Shown here in pieces: positions 26,281 to 40,038 of a DNA stretch of 64,000 bases (position 1 is the first letter of the stretch; each line of letters opens with the position of its first letter). The translations under genes and the position numbers were made by a program. Origin of the DNA: Onchocerca volvulus (taxonomy: Eukaryota > Nematoda > Chromadorea > Rhabditida > Onchocercidae); the NCBI GenBank assembly GCA_000499405.2, contig HG738139.1, positions 1,415,361-1,479,360 of the forward strand. The letters run 5' to 3'. Under the pieces are notes generated by a model that was not told the DNA's origin, did no database searches, and was given only the letters and a program-made list of their open reading frames with translations.

Positions 26281-27074
26281 TTATTTAGTCAATTAATATT
26301 CCAAATAATTGATTAATCAAAGCACAAATTTGTGAATCATTAGTCCGTTTTTTGGTTTGTTAATTAAAATGATGAAATGATGGAACATACTGAAATGGGA
26401 CAAGTGATTGGAAAAGAATGGAAATCCATCAAAATGTGTTATTTCTTCACCATCATTCACAACAAATATTCATCTAATACTATTTGAGAAGAAACTAATT
26501 TTCAATTTAAATACTTTCCATCCATTTCGCTACAAATTTCAAATAATCAATCTTACGAAACATTCTATTTTTAAACATTCCCTAACTAATTCATGTGTCT
26601 TTTCCTTTCCTTCTCTTTCTCTTTCCCTCTTATTTTTCCTCCCTATCTATATTGCATTTCATTCACTGGATTTGGAACATTTTTAATCTCATCTTAATTT
26701 TTCGGAAATTAGCAAAGAAGGGGAATTGGGAAGCAATTCATTTTTTATTTTGGAAGTTCATTTTTATTCTTTTCTTCATTTTCGATTAACAAGCGTTAAT
26801 GATTCAAGTGAAGTTCGGTAAATCGAAATTTATGACAATTCTAAGCAATGATCGAGATCGAACTTAATGGGTCGGAATTTATAGTTATCAAATTATCATA
26901 ATTATTGCAGTTATTTTATTTCATAAGTTTTCCAATTAGAAAACAGAGAAAATTTCTACCTTCTCAATTGATCACTTTTAGATAAAACTAATATCATAAA
27001 TGACCGCAAAAAAAGTCAGAATTATAATAATAATATTAACAATATTATCATAGAAGAAATATTGTCATTATCTG

Positions 27075-27420
27075 TAATAATAAAAAATATAAATACTATT
27101 AATTTATAGTAACATAAATGTTTATATTGTAATAAAAATATTGACACCATCACTGTTACAATAATAAGTGTAATATAATAACATTATTATGATGATAACA
27201 TAAATATTAATACTGCAGTAAAAATATCATCATCAACAACAATAATAAATACAATAAATAACATTATTGTGATAGTATATCGTGGTAAAAATATTACCAT
27301 CATTGTTACTGTAACAATAAAAAATACAAATACAATACGATTATTATGATTTATCTTCAATGTTTCATAATAATAAAAAATATCATAGTAAGTACATAAA
27401 TGTTAGTACCATAATAAAAA
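27075..27420. repeat. Degenerate minisatellite, about 80-bp unit
   Basis: Four or so imperfect units follow the order TAATAAAxAATA..., AACATTATTATGAT, AACATAAAT, TAAAAATATxxxCATCATxxTTAC, AACAA. Unit starts are near 27078, 27160, 27240 and 27315. Period and identity were judged by eye. Confidence 0.6.
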
Positions 27421-27590
27421 TGTAAAAATTTATAGTTTAATTATAGTTTTCAAATATATGAAACTATTAATTCTGTTGCAAAATAAAGTACATCTATCCC
27501 GACCTTACTTACTGTAATTCATTTGTTTACTTTTTACATCCATTTGTTGACACAACTTGTTTGTTTTCTTTACTTTAATTTAGTGATGAA

Positions 27591-27716
27591 ATTTATATAA
27601 ATAAAAATGTTTTGTGGCTTTTGACACTACGTTGCAAGTTCTTCATCGATGATTGCTTTGAAATTTTGACACAACATTCATTCGAATAGGCGCGTGTTTC
27701 TATATAGATAAATCTA
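27591..27716 (+). mobile_element. Helitron-end-like repeat, copy A
   Basis: It begins TTTATATAAATAAAAATG and carries AAGTTCTTCATCGAT, TTGAAATTTTGACACAAC and ATTCGAATAGGCGC. The same ordered block, about 120 bp, recurs at 27846 (same strand) and in reverse near 48745 and 48566. A related version is joined to the Helitrons at 40083 and 47130. Probably a solo terminus or a non-autonomous remnant. Confidence 0.6.
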
Positions 27717-27845
27717 TTTTTTTCTTTTTTTTAACCTCTCCGTAAGGATAAACATGTTTCCCGCCAAAACGCTCCAATTAACAGATAAACAAGGTGAGAT
27801 CAATCAATCATTGATTCGCTGCTAGATAAAAATATCGACAAATAA

Positions 27846-28038
27846 TCTATATAAATAAAAATATGAATGTTTTGTGGCTTTTGATACAATGTTTTAAGTT
27901 CTTCATCGATTGATTGGAAATTTTGAAACAACGTTGCATTCGAATAGGCGCATATTTCTATATAGATATATCCAATTTTCTTTACCTGTCATAGGTAGGA
28001 CAGGTAAAGGTTTGATCGAATATTTTTATTTATATAGA
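27846..28038 (+). mobile_element. 193-bp element with perfect 19-bp terminal inverted repeats
   Basis: The first 19 bases (27846-27864, TCTATATAAATAAAAATAT) are the exact reverse complement of 28020-28038. The left half is copy B of the Helitron-end-like repeat (AAGTTCTTCATCGAT, GTTGCATTCGAATAGGCGC). The right part includes GTCATAGGTAGGACAGG. No clear target-site duplication was found. It could be a small foldback or MITE-like derivative, or two Helitron ends joined head to head. Confidence 0.65.
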
Positions 28039-29370
28039 TGAACTGGACCGACCATGCGGAACGTGGCCAGAGACAGCAAATAATAAAAAAATCAAATTGT
28101 ACTTACTTTATTATCATACATTTTAAATAATGTTATTAATAATATATACCATAAAAATACTTGAAAAATATGAAACATAAGATCAAAAAAAAATTTTTTT
28201 TTTTAAATATCGGAGAAAAAAAATTTTTTTCAAGTTTTATATAATTTCCTTCTCCTTCTTTTTCTTTTCGTTTTTTATTCATTTTTTTCAACATTCTTTC
28301 CGAAGAGACAATTTGAAATAGTACGGAAAATGATCAAGAGTGATTGAAATTTTGGGGGAAAAAAACTAATTGAAAATAAATAAATAAAATCAAAATGAAA
28401 CTTAAGATCAAGCTACTCAAATAAATTAAATGAAAAATTATCGAAAATTCAGATACAAGAAAAATAGATCAAAAATAGATATAACTTGAGATGAAATAAG
28501 AAATGAATAATAAATCAATAAAATAACGAGAATATTTGATTATTGAAAATACGATAGCAAGAAGATAATTACATTGGATGGTCATTTTCAAATGTTATAT
28601 TTTCGGTGTGAAACAATTTCAAACAAACTCCTAATGATAATCGAATTGAAATGGAAATAGAAATTGTTTGAAATATTTTATCTTATTTTTAATTGAAATT
28701 AATTCGATATTTTCAAAGCAAATAAGTAAATGAATGTATAAGTAGGCTAACAAGCGAATAAATCAACAGTTTTGCGGATGAATTTTTTATGAAATTCTAT
28801 TCAAGTCATTAATAAACCAAATATTTGGAAATTTTTTTAAATCATTTAAGGCAAATAACTCTTAAAAATAATTTTTTATTCAATCAATCAGCAAAAATTG
28901 ATGATTAATTTATTCAAATGATCAACTAAAATTTTTTTGCTGATATTTTAATTTGAAATTTCAGTTACATTAATTTATCTTAAACTTTCTCATCTCTTAT
29001 ATCAGATATATGTCTCATTGATTTAGACTCTAAAAATATTATCTCATGGATGATATTTTCCCTATCACTTTGTATTGTATTTCATTTCCACATATAATTT
29101 CTATTATGTTAGTATTGCAATAATATACAAATTTATATGGATTTCTATCCATATATTTTCATGCGTTTATATATGTCAATTTATACGTCAGTTTCAGATT
29201 GACATGCTGAAGTAGCATTTTTTTTTTTTTTTTTAAATTTGGCTATTTTTTAATATCACTTTTCGTCAAATTTATTTTTTCTGATTCCAAATTGCATGAT
29301 AAGCGCTAAAATGGCACATCTTTGCATAGATGCATATATTTGCGTAGGTAGATATGAATGGACGAGAATA

Positions 29371-29460
29371 GATATGAGTGGATGCGTGTAACATGGATAT
29401 AAGTGCGTGGGCGTGACGTGGATGTGAGTGGGTGGGTGTGACGTGGATATGAGTGGTAGC
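29371..29460 (+). repeat. 25-bp minisatellite
   Basis: Three consecutive 25-bp units at 29371, 29396 and 29421, plus a partial fourth. The consensus is GATATGAGTGxGTGxGTGTGACGTG. A shorter related unit precedes them at 29351-29370. Confidence 0.8.
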
Positions 29461-29559
29461 ATGAGCGAGTGTGCATGTATCATAATAACAATAAAAATTA
29501 TGTTCGATGAATTAATTTAGTTCAACTATATGATCGCAATACTGCATGTATGTATATGT

Positions 29560-29623
29560 TTGCGTGTGTGTGTCTGTGTGTGTATGTGTCTGTGTGTATG
29601 TGTATGTGTATGTGTGTGTTTGT
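29560..29623 (+). repeat. (TG)n with TATG/TCTG interruptions
   Basis: About 60 bases of GTGTGT broken by TATG and TCTG. Confidence 0.85.
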
Positions 29624-30334
29624 GCATACATATACATATGGATGTATTGTGTAAATTGTATGTCCTTGAAACACTTAATTGACTCATCAATCGTTTGATG
29701 TTTGGGAAATAGTGACGGTTAGATTAGATTTTGAATTATGTTTATCATTTGTTATCGATTGATCGTAATTGTTGAATTGATGCTGATAAAATATCAAAAT
29801 TTAGTAGTTTAAATAGCAGAAACAAGTGTAATGTATTTCGCATTTGCTTTTTGTCATTTATATCAATCAGTTCCATAATTTCTACCGGTTTTTGTTTGTC
29901 CGCATTTCTTCAACTTTTCCTTCTTCTCCACCTCTTCCTCTTGTATTAATTCATTCCTGTTACAATCAGAACTGGTCATCATCGTCATTTGTTGCCATTA
30001 TCATCATCATCATCATCATCATCATCATTATCATCTCTTCCAATCTTTATCTTCTCATTTTGATAGTTTCATTTCATCTGTATGATCTTTTTCCAGTTAG
30101 AATGAAAATTGTACAAAATATCTTCTTTGGTATTTTGTTGACTTTTTTTTTCGCCAAAAAAAGGAGAGAAAAAGAAAGGATAGGAAAATGAAAAGAAAAG
30201 AAATTTCTTCTTTTTTTTTTCTACAAAATAGGAAAATAACGAAAAAATTATCATATGAATTTCGCTATTTAGTCGATAATTTAATTTTAGGTGTAATAAT
30301 TAATAAAGACTGTTTAATTAGAGGTGAGTTTTCG

Positions 30335-33300
30335 ATGGCGAAAGTTGAAGTACAAATCAGGAGTTGCTTTTGTTGTGGTTTATCCTTGGCTACTGTTCTT
30401 ATTGCATTTTACACTTTGGTAAGTTTTCTTCTTCTTTTTTTTTTTTTTTTTAATAGAAAAATAAATAGAATCTGCAAATTAACTTAATTAGCCCTGAAAA
30501 TGGATAGCACTTGAGCGGAAAATTTATACTTTAACTCATCGTTTGATTCATGCTTACATTTCATTCAAGACTGATTATTTTACCTAGATTTCAGATAAGT
30601 TTACTTTATTCGGGACTTTTTTTTCCCGATAATCGTTGTTTTATTCGATTTTCGATTTCAAATTATCCAAGAATAAATTTAATTTTTTTCTGGATAACCG
30701 GATCCATTCCTAGACGATTTAAAATTTAAAAAAAAAGTGCTAAAATCAAATTATAAATTGCAAAAAGAATAAAGTAGTTCTAAATAGAATTTATTGATGT
30801 TCATATAATTATTCTCGTATATTCAGTTTATTAATTGCATTTAGAAATGTTATGTATTTTAGTAGTAATTAATCTACTGGTAGTTTAATTAGTGAATTGT
30901 ATTAATATGTAATTTATTTACATCAGTTTCATGAATAACTTAGCTAATTAACATCATTAAATTGGTTAAATGAAACTAAAAACTTTGTTGATAACATTAA
31001 TTAAAAATAATATTTTTCGGTAAATAGTAAAAAGATAGATTTAAAAAAAAAAAAAAAATATCTACTTTGGTAATAGAATTGTTAAAATTTCTATATTAAT
31101 GTTTTAAATAATATACTATTTTCTTCAAAAATTTTCTTTATTTCTATCTTGTCATTTCATTTAAATGTTTACCATTTTGGAAAGAAAAAAAAAAGATTCA
31201 GTTTTAATTCGAATTTCAATTTGAGTTAAAAGAAAAAAGAATTTGCAATTGACATTATTCAAATTTACTACTTCTATAATCAAGTAAACAATTTTTTTAC
31301 AAAAATATGAACAATTGTCCTTTTTACTCAAATTTCATTAATGATTTTTTTTTTTTATTTTTTTCTGCAGCGAAATATTTTTTATTACACAATTTCTTAT
31401 TTTCGTTATATAAATTAATTATATAATTTTCTCTGCATAATTTTAATGAAATAAAGAAGAGAAATTTTTTCTTAAAAAAAGTTTTTACTATAAAATTTTA
31501 TTGCATACTTTATTATACAAGTTTCCATTATACAATTTTTTTTTCAACATAATTATAGTGAAATAAAACAAACAAGAATTGTTTGCAAAATTTTTATGTA
31601 TTATAATAATTTGTATTTTATTAAATCCATCAGAAATAGTTTTACCAAATGAAATTGGGAAGTTAACGAATGATGTCAAATATTTCATAAATTTAATCTC
31701 TTCTCCTTTTCTTTCTCTCCCAATTCGATGGATCATTAACCTTAATTTGAACGAGTCAAGAGTTTCATTTCATTTTACGCTACTTTCATGTTAAATAATT
31801 TTTTTAATTATTTGTTACGTCTTTTTTAAGTTCTTTTTTAAAAAAATTTTGTCATATTTTTACGCTTATTACACTTTGTTTACATGATAGGCTTAAAATT
31901 TAAATCTTTTAAAAGCATCCATTAAATGACAAATTAATTCTATTCATATTATTTGTTTCATGAAATGGATAATTAAAGTTTAAAAAATAATTGCAGAAAA
32001 ATAAAAATTGTGAAATTTAAAAAAATGAAAATGAGAAATAAAGATATCATTTTGAAGTGAGACTTTTGTTTGCTTTTTTTTTTGTAATAATGATATTTGT
32101 TAAATTCGTAAGAAAAACGAACATGAAATTTGATTATTTTCTTAAACTATTTTTATCACATCTTCTTCGAAATCAGAAATTTTTCGTAAGATTGAAAATT
32201 TTTCAATGAAAGAAAGAACGTAAAGAAGTTTTGAAAATTAAAATTACTGTTTCAATTTTCTGTCAACAGTCTATAAAAATTCATGATGTAATTCATTCAA
32301 ATTTTAGAAAAGACTTGGGATCAAAATAATTTTAATTTTTTTTTTTTTGAATATTCAATTTTATGGTGAACTACTTTTGCATTCAACAACCATTTTCGAA
32401 ATATTTGAATGAGGGAAAAAGCAAACAGTTTTTAAAATGATTAAAAGTTTTCACATTTCATTTTTCGGCTCATTCATTTATTTTTCATTCGAAAAATCAT
32501 CTATTTTAATTTTTTGTCAACAACAACCATCCATGAAATGACTCATGCTAGTTAAGGGAGAATTTGGGAAAAAAAAAAAAAAACAGGAAATTAAATGTAA
32601 TTTCTTTTTTTTTTTTTGACTGTCGAAGTATTTCGGCTAAGCAATTTTCGACATTTAGCATTCTATTTATAGTACAATTTCAACGAGCAGAATAGAAAAA
32701 AAAAAGGAAAAAAAACAAACATTTTTGTTGAAAAATTTTAGTTAAATTAGCAATTTTTATTTCCACTTTTCACTTCTCAGCTAGAAATGTTAAATGGAGA
32801 GAACTGTTAATTTTCAATCAAAATTTCATTGCAAACATATTTTTCATTCTGGACTAGGAAATTTGCGAAACAACAATTTTACGTGCAACAAATGATATGA
32901 TAACATTTTTTTTTCTTTGGTAGATGAATTCAATAAAATTTACTAAATGTAACATTCAAAATAATAGTAATCTAATGGCCAACTGTTCAGTCTATCGAAT
33001 CTGACATCTAATAGCTTGATATAATTGAGCCTTCCAGTTTGGTATCAAACCGGATATCTTCTAGCCTAATATCAAATCACACAACTTCTAGCTTAACATG
33101 AATCAGGCACTTGTTAGCCTGAAATGAAATTGAGCCTTTTTAGCCTAATTTCAAATTAGACATTTGTTATCTTATATAGCAAATCGGAATCTTTCAATTT
33201 GTAACATTCAAAAATTTAAGAAATAAATTTTGATTGAATGTAGATTTATCTCAAACAACAATCAAATTTTGTTCCTTAATTTTTTTTTTCCCTCAGTTCT

Positions 33301-36300
33301 TATTATTTCATATTTTATAGTAAAATTATTCTTCTTACTTTTCTAAATTCGTAATTTTTCAAAGATCGGTAATAACTGGCGAAGAAAAAAAGCAGTTTTT
33401 CTTTTACATCTTGACATCCTTCAATTTTGGTTATTTTTATGTGCAATTTTATTGTTGCAACAATTCAATTTTATTGTTGCAACAATTCAAATACGACAAC
33501 AATAATTGGAAATGTAACAATCACTCTGATTTTTATGCCATTTATTGAAGAATTAAAAATAGTACATCAATTTAAGGTCTAAATTTAACGCAACTAGATT
33601 GAAATTGAAAGAATCTTTTTTTTTTTCTTTTGAAAAATTTCCAAAAACTTTTTTTTTTTTTTTTTTTTTTNNNNNNNNNNNNNNTATCAGATATATAAAT
33701 AATTTCAATATTCTATTTTTTATTATATCAGATATTTGAATGGTTTTTATTGTATCGTTTTTTTTCCTTTCATTTAATTGAAATAATTCGATTAGATAAA
33801 TGATACTTATTATTTATTTAATCTATATAACTGTGATTAAGATGATTTATAAATTGATTTCCAATTTCTTGATGTATTTCATAGAATGTCAGAAAGTAAA
33901 TATTGAGGAATTTCCTTTTCGCTTTAATATGATCCATAATTGATATGATTTCTAATTTGCTCTTTGTTTTATATTTTGCATATTAAATTCATATTCCTCG
34001 TGAAATTTCATACTGATATCAATTCGATAATCAGTATAATCAAAAGTGATTACTATCCTGATTTTTATCATCGCTTTTTTCCTTTTTGCTTCTGTCATAG
34101 TTATTATTATTATCAGTAACTTGATGAAATTTGATGACTGTTTTAATTATGTTTTATTATCATTAATATTATTATTAGCATTAACAATTTCATCCAAGTC
34201 ATTTTATCATTATCTTTATCATTATTTCTTTATTATTCTTATCAGTATTTGTTCAATTTTATAGCATTTGGAAAATGGCGCAAAAAAAAAAAAAAAAACG
34301 AATAAATTTTAGTTTTTCATTTTACGTAAAATTTTTAAGTACTTCAGAATCATTATTATTTCCTTAAATTCAGTATAGATCATATTTATTTATTTTTTTT
34401 CTAAAAAGCAAAATTAGTTAAAAAAGTTGATTTTATTAGAAAAAGAAAAACTATATTTAATGGTGCATTTTTTCTAATACTTTTTCCAAAATGAAAAAGT
34501 TATTTCTCCAATCATTTTATTGGATTTAATCGACAATAAGGATGGGCAGTTCGATTAAAATTTTGAAAAAAGGAGAAGAAAAAATGAAATAATGAATATA
34601 ATTAAAGATTTCTTTTCAATTTCATTCCCATCAATTATTTCATTTCATTTTCAATTTTGTGTACTTAAATGATATATACTTAAAAACAACATTTTCTTCT
34701 TTATTTAAGAGAATTATTCTTTATTATTATTGCTGTTATTTAAAATTTATATTATTTTCTGCAATTTTTAATCGAATTTGGTTTTCAGTTTTCAATTTAT
34801 ACAAACAAATACAATAATATCATAATATTATTAAATGGATAATGTTTAATTTTTTATCTCAATAAATTCAAATATTTTTCCAGTCTTGAAAAATAGAAAA
34901 ATTTGAAATTTTCTTTTCTAAAATTATTTAAATTTTATTAATTTAAGTTGAAAAAAAAAAAAAAAAAAGAAATTTCAGTTCTTATATTCACTGCTAACCG
35001 GATTAGCAAGTTGGGGTTTATCTGATACAACAGCTAATGGTGATTCATCACATTATATCAGTTGTAATTTGGAAGCTTTGGGTAAAGTACGACCAGGTAA
35101 AAGATAAGATATGATAAGCATTTCATCGATCAGGTTGATTAGTAATTAATTAATATTAATGAATAAAATGAACAAATAATGACTAATAATTTTATCATTC
35201 CCAAATGTTATCTATGTGAATTAAACAATCATACATTTATGAACCAATAATAATATGAAATAAGATTAAAGATAGATGAAAGTTTTAATATTAATTAATG
35301 ATGCGATTAATTATTCATTGTTTAATATAATGATGTTCGAATATTTAATTCCACATCTTTAATTACTTGCAAATTTTTTTGCTTAAAATTTAACCAGTAT
35401 TATTTCAGATAATTAATGTCCGAGTATTTTATTTCTATTTTTAATTAGTACAAGTCCTTTGCTTGAAATTTAAAGCAATTAATAAAAATTAAAGCAATTA
35501 ATCACGTAATTAATATTCGAATATTTTATTTTCATCGCTAATTATCACAAATTTTTTGGTTAAAATTCAAGTAATATTATTTTATATAATTAATATTCGA
35601 ATATTTTTTTTTATTTCCCCAATTATAACAAATTTCTATCTTAAAATTTAATCGATACCAGTTTTATTTAATTAATTTTCGAATATTTTATTTTATTTTT
35701 TCAATTATTGCAAATTTATGCTTGAAATTTAACTAATATTTATTTAATTCTTCAAGTAATAATTAAAAAATAAATTTTTTTTCTACTTCTTATTTGATTC
35801 GAAAAAGAAACGAAATATTAAAATGATATATTTCAAAATTGTTTGGCACAGTTATTTTAGACAATCGTAAATTAACATTTCATCAAGGACAAACAACAGT
35901 TGTCATCGAAGATTCAAGTTCATATCATTGCTCATTCGGTCTTTATACCGAAGAATTAATTTTTTCTTATTCATGTATGTTTCTTTTTTCATGACAAATT
36001 ATTTTGTTTTTTGTCGACAATTAGTCAAGAATTTATCCAAAAAAATAAAAAATTAATCAATAAAAAAAATTTACTTAATAATTGGTATAATATATTTTGT
36101 TTTATCGAGAATTAATCAAGAATTTGTTTGAAAAGAAAACTAATTAATTGGAATAAAATATTTCGCTTTATCGAAAATTTAAATAAGGACTTATTCAAAA
36201 GAAATGAAAAGTTAATCAATCAGACAAAATTACTAAAAATTAAACTAATATATTGTTTAAATAAATTATTAACATTTTTTACAAATTATTATATGTTAAA

Positions 36301-37821
36301 ATAATAAGCCAATTGCAAATATTATTAAAAATTATGTTAAAAAACGAATGTTATTTTAAATTTAAGATCGTATTTTAAATCCGAAAATTTAATTTAAATT
36401 ATTTTAATTGAATAAGATTGATTAAAATTGTTCATTATTATTTCAGGGAGAAGATCAACACTTGTAATTGATATCATATTATATGTACTGATTATAATTG
36501 CCAGTATATTATTACTAATTGGTTTATCATTATATGTGGAATGGTTGCTAGTACCATGGATTTTCTTGATGATTCTCGATATCATTCGAGGATTAATTAC
36601 TGTTTTCTTCATCTTTTTCTTTGCTCACGTAAGTTTCCGTAATCACGTTTCGTAAGTCTTTTTTTTTTTTTTTTTTTGTAATTCGAATTATGTTATTCAT
36701 TTCCATCATCTATAGCGGATGGATTTGGCTGGCGGAAAATCATGATACAATATGATCATAATGATTGTCTCTTCAACTTGGTCATAACATGGAATAGTAA
36801 TAATCTAATCTGTTTTATAACTTTATGACTCTTCCTAATCAATTTCTTAGATGTTTTTTTTTTTTTGACGAAAAATCAATTGATTTTTTAATTTCATATC
36901 CTTTTTAATTAATAATTCTTAACATACTTTTTTTCATGTAAAAAAGAAAGAAAAAGAAAATTAGACAGTAGAAAAAGTCGCTTCTCATTATTTCATTTTT
37001 GATTATCAATTTCTTGACTTTTTAATTTCTTTCCTGCTTTTCTTTTTAATTTCTCAACTTTTTCACTCAAATATATTTTTCATTTTTTCTGCTAAAAAAG
37101 ATTATAATTTCATTGAATATTTTAATAAGATTTATTGTATTTCTTCATTTGCAGTGGAATTTGGTGCGTATTGCAACTGCAATATTTTTCCTTGGACTGC
37201 AGTTCTTTCATGTAAGTAAATTTGATTTTTTATTTAATTTTTTATTAGTGTTAGTAATCAATAAGGCAATAAATACATGTATGTAATCAATTAATGAATT
37301 AATTAAATTGATCGTTATAGAATATTTATGTTATTAAAATCAATAATGATTTCAATTATTTTTCTTTTTTGAATTAGTCACTATGCTAATACTATTTAAT
37401 TAGTGATGATTGCATATTTTTAATTAATTTATCATTTATTTTATTCATTTGGTTATTTGTTGATGATTATTAATTAGCTGATTTAATTATTTGTTTATTC
37501 ATACATTTTGCATATTGTTTTCATATTTATTCGTATTCAATCATTCATTTTCAATTTATTACATTACTTTATCTGTAACTTATTACTTACTTAAATTCGC
37601 TATTTTACATATATCTGCAATAATTTTTGTATTGAATTATATATTTCAATTATTATTTTGCAATATCATTCATTTGTATCTTTAATTTTAGTAATTAACA
37701 AATTACTTGTTTCTTCCAATACTTATTTACTACAAATTTAATTATTTCCTTTTCCTACTTATTATTTTTTTGCTAATAATCAAAATTATAATTTTTACTT
37801 CAAAAATTTTTATAAAAGCAA

Positions 37822-37854
<33 letters not shown>

Positions 37855-39417
37855 AAAAAAATGAAATTGCTTCATTTCATCGGGAAAAAACCAGAATTTT
37901 CTTTAAAAAAAAAGGTGAAATAATTTTGTGCAATATTAGTTGGAATAGGGAAATAGGGGAAGATAAAATGAAAGTTTCGAATAAATTGCGAACAAATTTA
38001 ATTATTTCCATGAAAACTTGTTTATCAATTAATCAATATTTGAACTCATTAGCTGTCAAATCTAGTACTGATTTTCTCTTTCTCTTTTCCCTTGCTCCCC
38101 TGCTCTCTCCTCTGCTCCCACGCACTTTCTCGTCTTCTATCATTCAAAAACTTTTCTTAAAACGTTCCTAATCCACCATCATAATTATCCAAATCGAATG
38201 GTAGAAAACTGGAATGTGTACTATTTTCTTTTAGTTCTTCAAGAAAAGATTGAATCAATCAAAGTGTGCTACTTTTTATTGATTGCGAAAAAATTATAAT
38301 TTAAATAATTATTTTATTCCAGAAAAGGGAAAAGAATGAAAGAAAAAAGAGAGGAGTAGAAGAAGAGAGAGAAAAGAAAAGAGAAACATAGAAATTGGAA
38401 AGAAATTACTAAGAAATGAAATTTTTTATTTAAAAATTTATGATGTAATTAATATCAAAGAAAAAAGAAAGAGAGAGAATTATGGTTTCAGTAATTCAAC
38501 AATTTATCAATCAAATTTCGTTGCTGATATTTCTGTTTACAAATTTTGATAAGCAAATAGTTTACCCCGAAGGGAACGGAATTGTTGGTTACACAAATTT
38601 AGCATGTTATCAATTAAACTTGATTATTGATATTATCTACGAATTTTAATAAACAAATAATATCGGGGAGAAACGGGGTTGATTTTGGTTAAAATAATTT
38701 AGCAACTTAGTAATTAAATTAAATTTGATTATTGACATCTTTTGCAAGTTTTAATGAACAAATGATGTCTTAGAATAAACAAAATTATTAATCATATATG
38801 ATATTACGTTCTTTTATTTTGCGATTTAGCAACTTATCACTAATGATTGATATTATCAGGAAGAAAGACAAGAATCATGTATTATATTGCAGAGATGATA
38901 ATGATTTTGAATTTCAGATATCATTAGTTATGATAATGATAGCAAAATTTCAACGTATGCATAATCGGAATATTGGTAACATTATTGATGGAGATAAACA
39001 GGTAATTTTGATTATATCATATCTATTTACATATAAATTTGATATGAAATATTTACATAATTTAATTTTCAAAACATTACTTTCAAATTTTATTTTTGTG
39101 AATATTAAATAATAATTCTATCCATTAAAAATTTCAAAATATTTCCAGCTAAATTATATCCAGTTATTAAATTAAATCATAAATTTTATGAGGAAATTTT
39201 TGAGTTTTTTAAAAATATTTTCAACAATTTATTATCCATTTTTTTTTCTAAATTTATTCCGATTTAATTACTATTTTAGTATGATGCACGAACAGGTTAT
39301 CCAACCTCACCGTCAAATTTTGCCTATTCACCTCAAATGAGAAGAGATCAAATTTATTACTCGGATCAACGAGATCCACGAGTTTATGATACGATGTACA
39401 GGCAACAAACTCGATGA
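30335..39417 (+). CDS. Four-span membrane protein, LAPTM-like topology
   Basis: Exons: 30335-30418, 34979-35096, 35852-35974, 36447-36628, 37155-37211, 38918-39001, 39280-39417. Phases agree; 261 aa. The N-terminus is MAKVEVQIRSCFCCGLSLAT, a Cys cluster running into the first membrane span (about 15-40). A loop of roughly 65 residues with conserved-looking Cys follows (YISCNLEAL, SSYHCSFGLY). Two long hydrophobic segments lie in exon 4 and a fourth spans exons 5-6 (IATAIFFLGLQFF...VMIMIAKF). The cytoplasmic tail is Tyr/Pro/Arg-rich (YPTSPSNFAYSPQ). The Cys-rich lead into span 1 recalls lysosomal LAPTM4/5 proteins, but this is a topology argument only. The ATG at 30335 was chosen because upstream in-frame sequence is low complexity. 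Intron 1 is 4.56 kb. Possible polyadenylation AATAAA near 39569. Confidence 0.75.
33002..33190 (+). repeat. About 27-bp minisatellite in intron 1
   Basis: Six or so imperfect units read (C/T)TTxTAGCCTAAxATxAAAT(T/C)xxxCA. Clear units begin near 33058, 33085, 33111, 33138 and 33164. Confidence 0.65.
33671..33684. other. Assembly gap (14 N)
   Basis: Fourteen N follow a run of at least 20 T in intron 1 of the four-span gene. The local length is unreliable. Confidence 0.98.
35333..35750 (+). repeat. Tandem repeat, about 80-110-bp unit, in intron 2
   Basis: Five imperfect copies of AATxTTCGAATATTTTATTT, then AATTATxxCAAATTT, then TTAAAATTTAA(C/T)xxGTATTATTT. They start near 35335, 35412, 35510, 35595 and 35678. 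Confidence 0.7.
35995..36245 (+). repeat. Tandem repeat, about 65-95-bp unit, in intron 3
   Basis: Three imperfect copies of TTTTGTTTTATCGAxAATTAATCAAGAATTT..CAAAAxxAA..AATTAATCAAT..ATTGGxATAAxATAT. They start near 36003, 36097 and 36165. Confidence 0.6.
38510..38880 (+). repeat. Tandem repeat, about 100-110-bp unit, in intron 5
   Basis: Three to four copies of AATTTAGCAxxTTATCAATTAAA..TTGATTATTGATATxATxTxCxAATTTTAAT(A/G)AACAAAT(A/G)ATxTCGGGG. They start near 38495, 38597, 38697 and 38820; the last is partial. Confidence 0.65.
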
Positions 39418-40038
39418 AGATTATCTTGTGATTAATTTTTGTATAAATATTAAATTATAACAAATCCGGAAGAAACAGGAAGTAAAAGAGAGGGAGAGAG
39501 AAAAAAGAACGAAGTGATTATAAATAAAAATTATTTTATTATGTCTGTTATTCTGTATTTCATCAAAAATAAAGAAATTAGGAAAAATTGTAACAAATTA
39601 TTTTTGTGTTTCCATCGAAATTTTTTAATACATATTTTTGATCAGTTAATTAATTGCCTAAATTGAATTCTATTGAAGATTTGAAATATATTATCATCGA
39701 AATATCAAAATTTCACTCAGAATTTATTTATTCTCAATTTTATTTTATTTATAAACACTTCTTAAATGGTATTTGAAAATCATTCCCATATTGGTAGATC
39801 ACAGAATAATTGGTTTATACTTTTTTAAAGTTTCATTTGATAAATGCTAATCGTAAATTACACACTTTTCTGTGCCCGTATATTTTTTAATTAAATTTTG
39901 TAGAATTCAAAAAAATCAAAGGGTTTTTATTTTGTAACTAAAATTCTATAAGTAAACAATTGCGATGCAAATTGAAATTAATTTTTAAACATGGATGATC
40001 CATCAATGAAAATATATGCATTCAAATAATATTATAGA
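39418..40038. other. 3' region of the four-span gene, no further gene seen
   Basis: It holds the 3' UTR with AATAAA-type signals near 39520-39575. No coding signal is seen. Confidence 0.5.

Larger units (their letters stand above)
25604..30334. other. Long intergenic region with repeats
   Basis: No gene is supported. It contains an (AT)n tract near 26249-26276, an 80-bp minisatellite (27075-27420), two Helitron-end-like repeats (27591-28038), a 25-bp minisatellite (29371-29460), (TG)n-type sequence at 29560-29623 and an (ATC)n run at about 29999-30035. The pyrimidine-rich open frames at 26408-26789, and the minus-strand frame over 29256-29483, are by-products of composition and repeats. Confidence 0.5.

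Noticed and set aside
29256..29483. Minus-strand 75-codon frame rich in His, Pro and Thr
   Set aside because: It is the translation of the 25-bp minisatellite.
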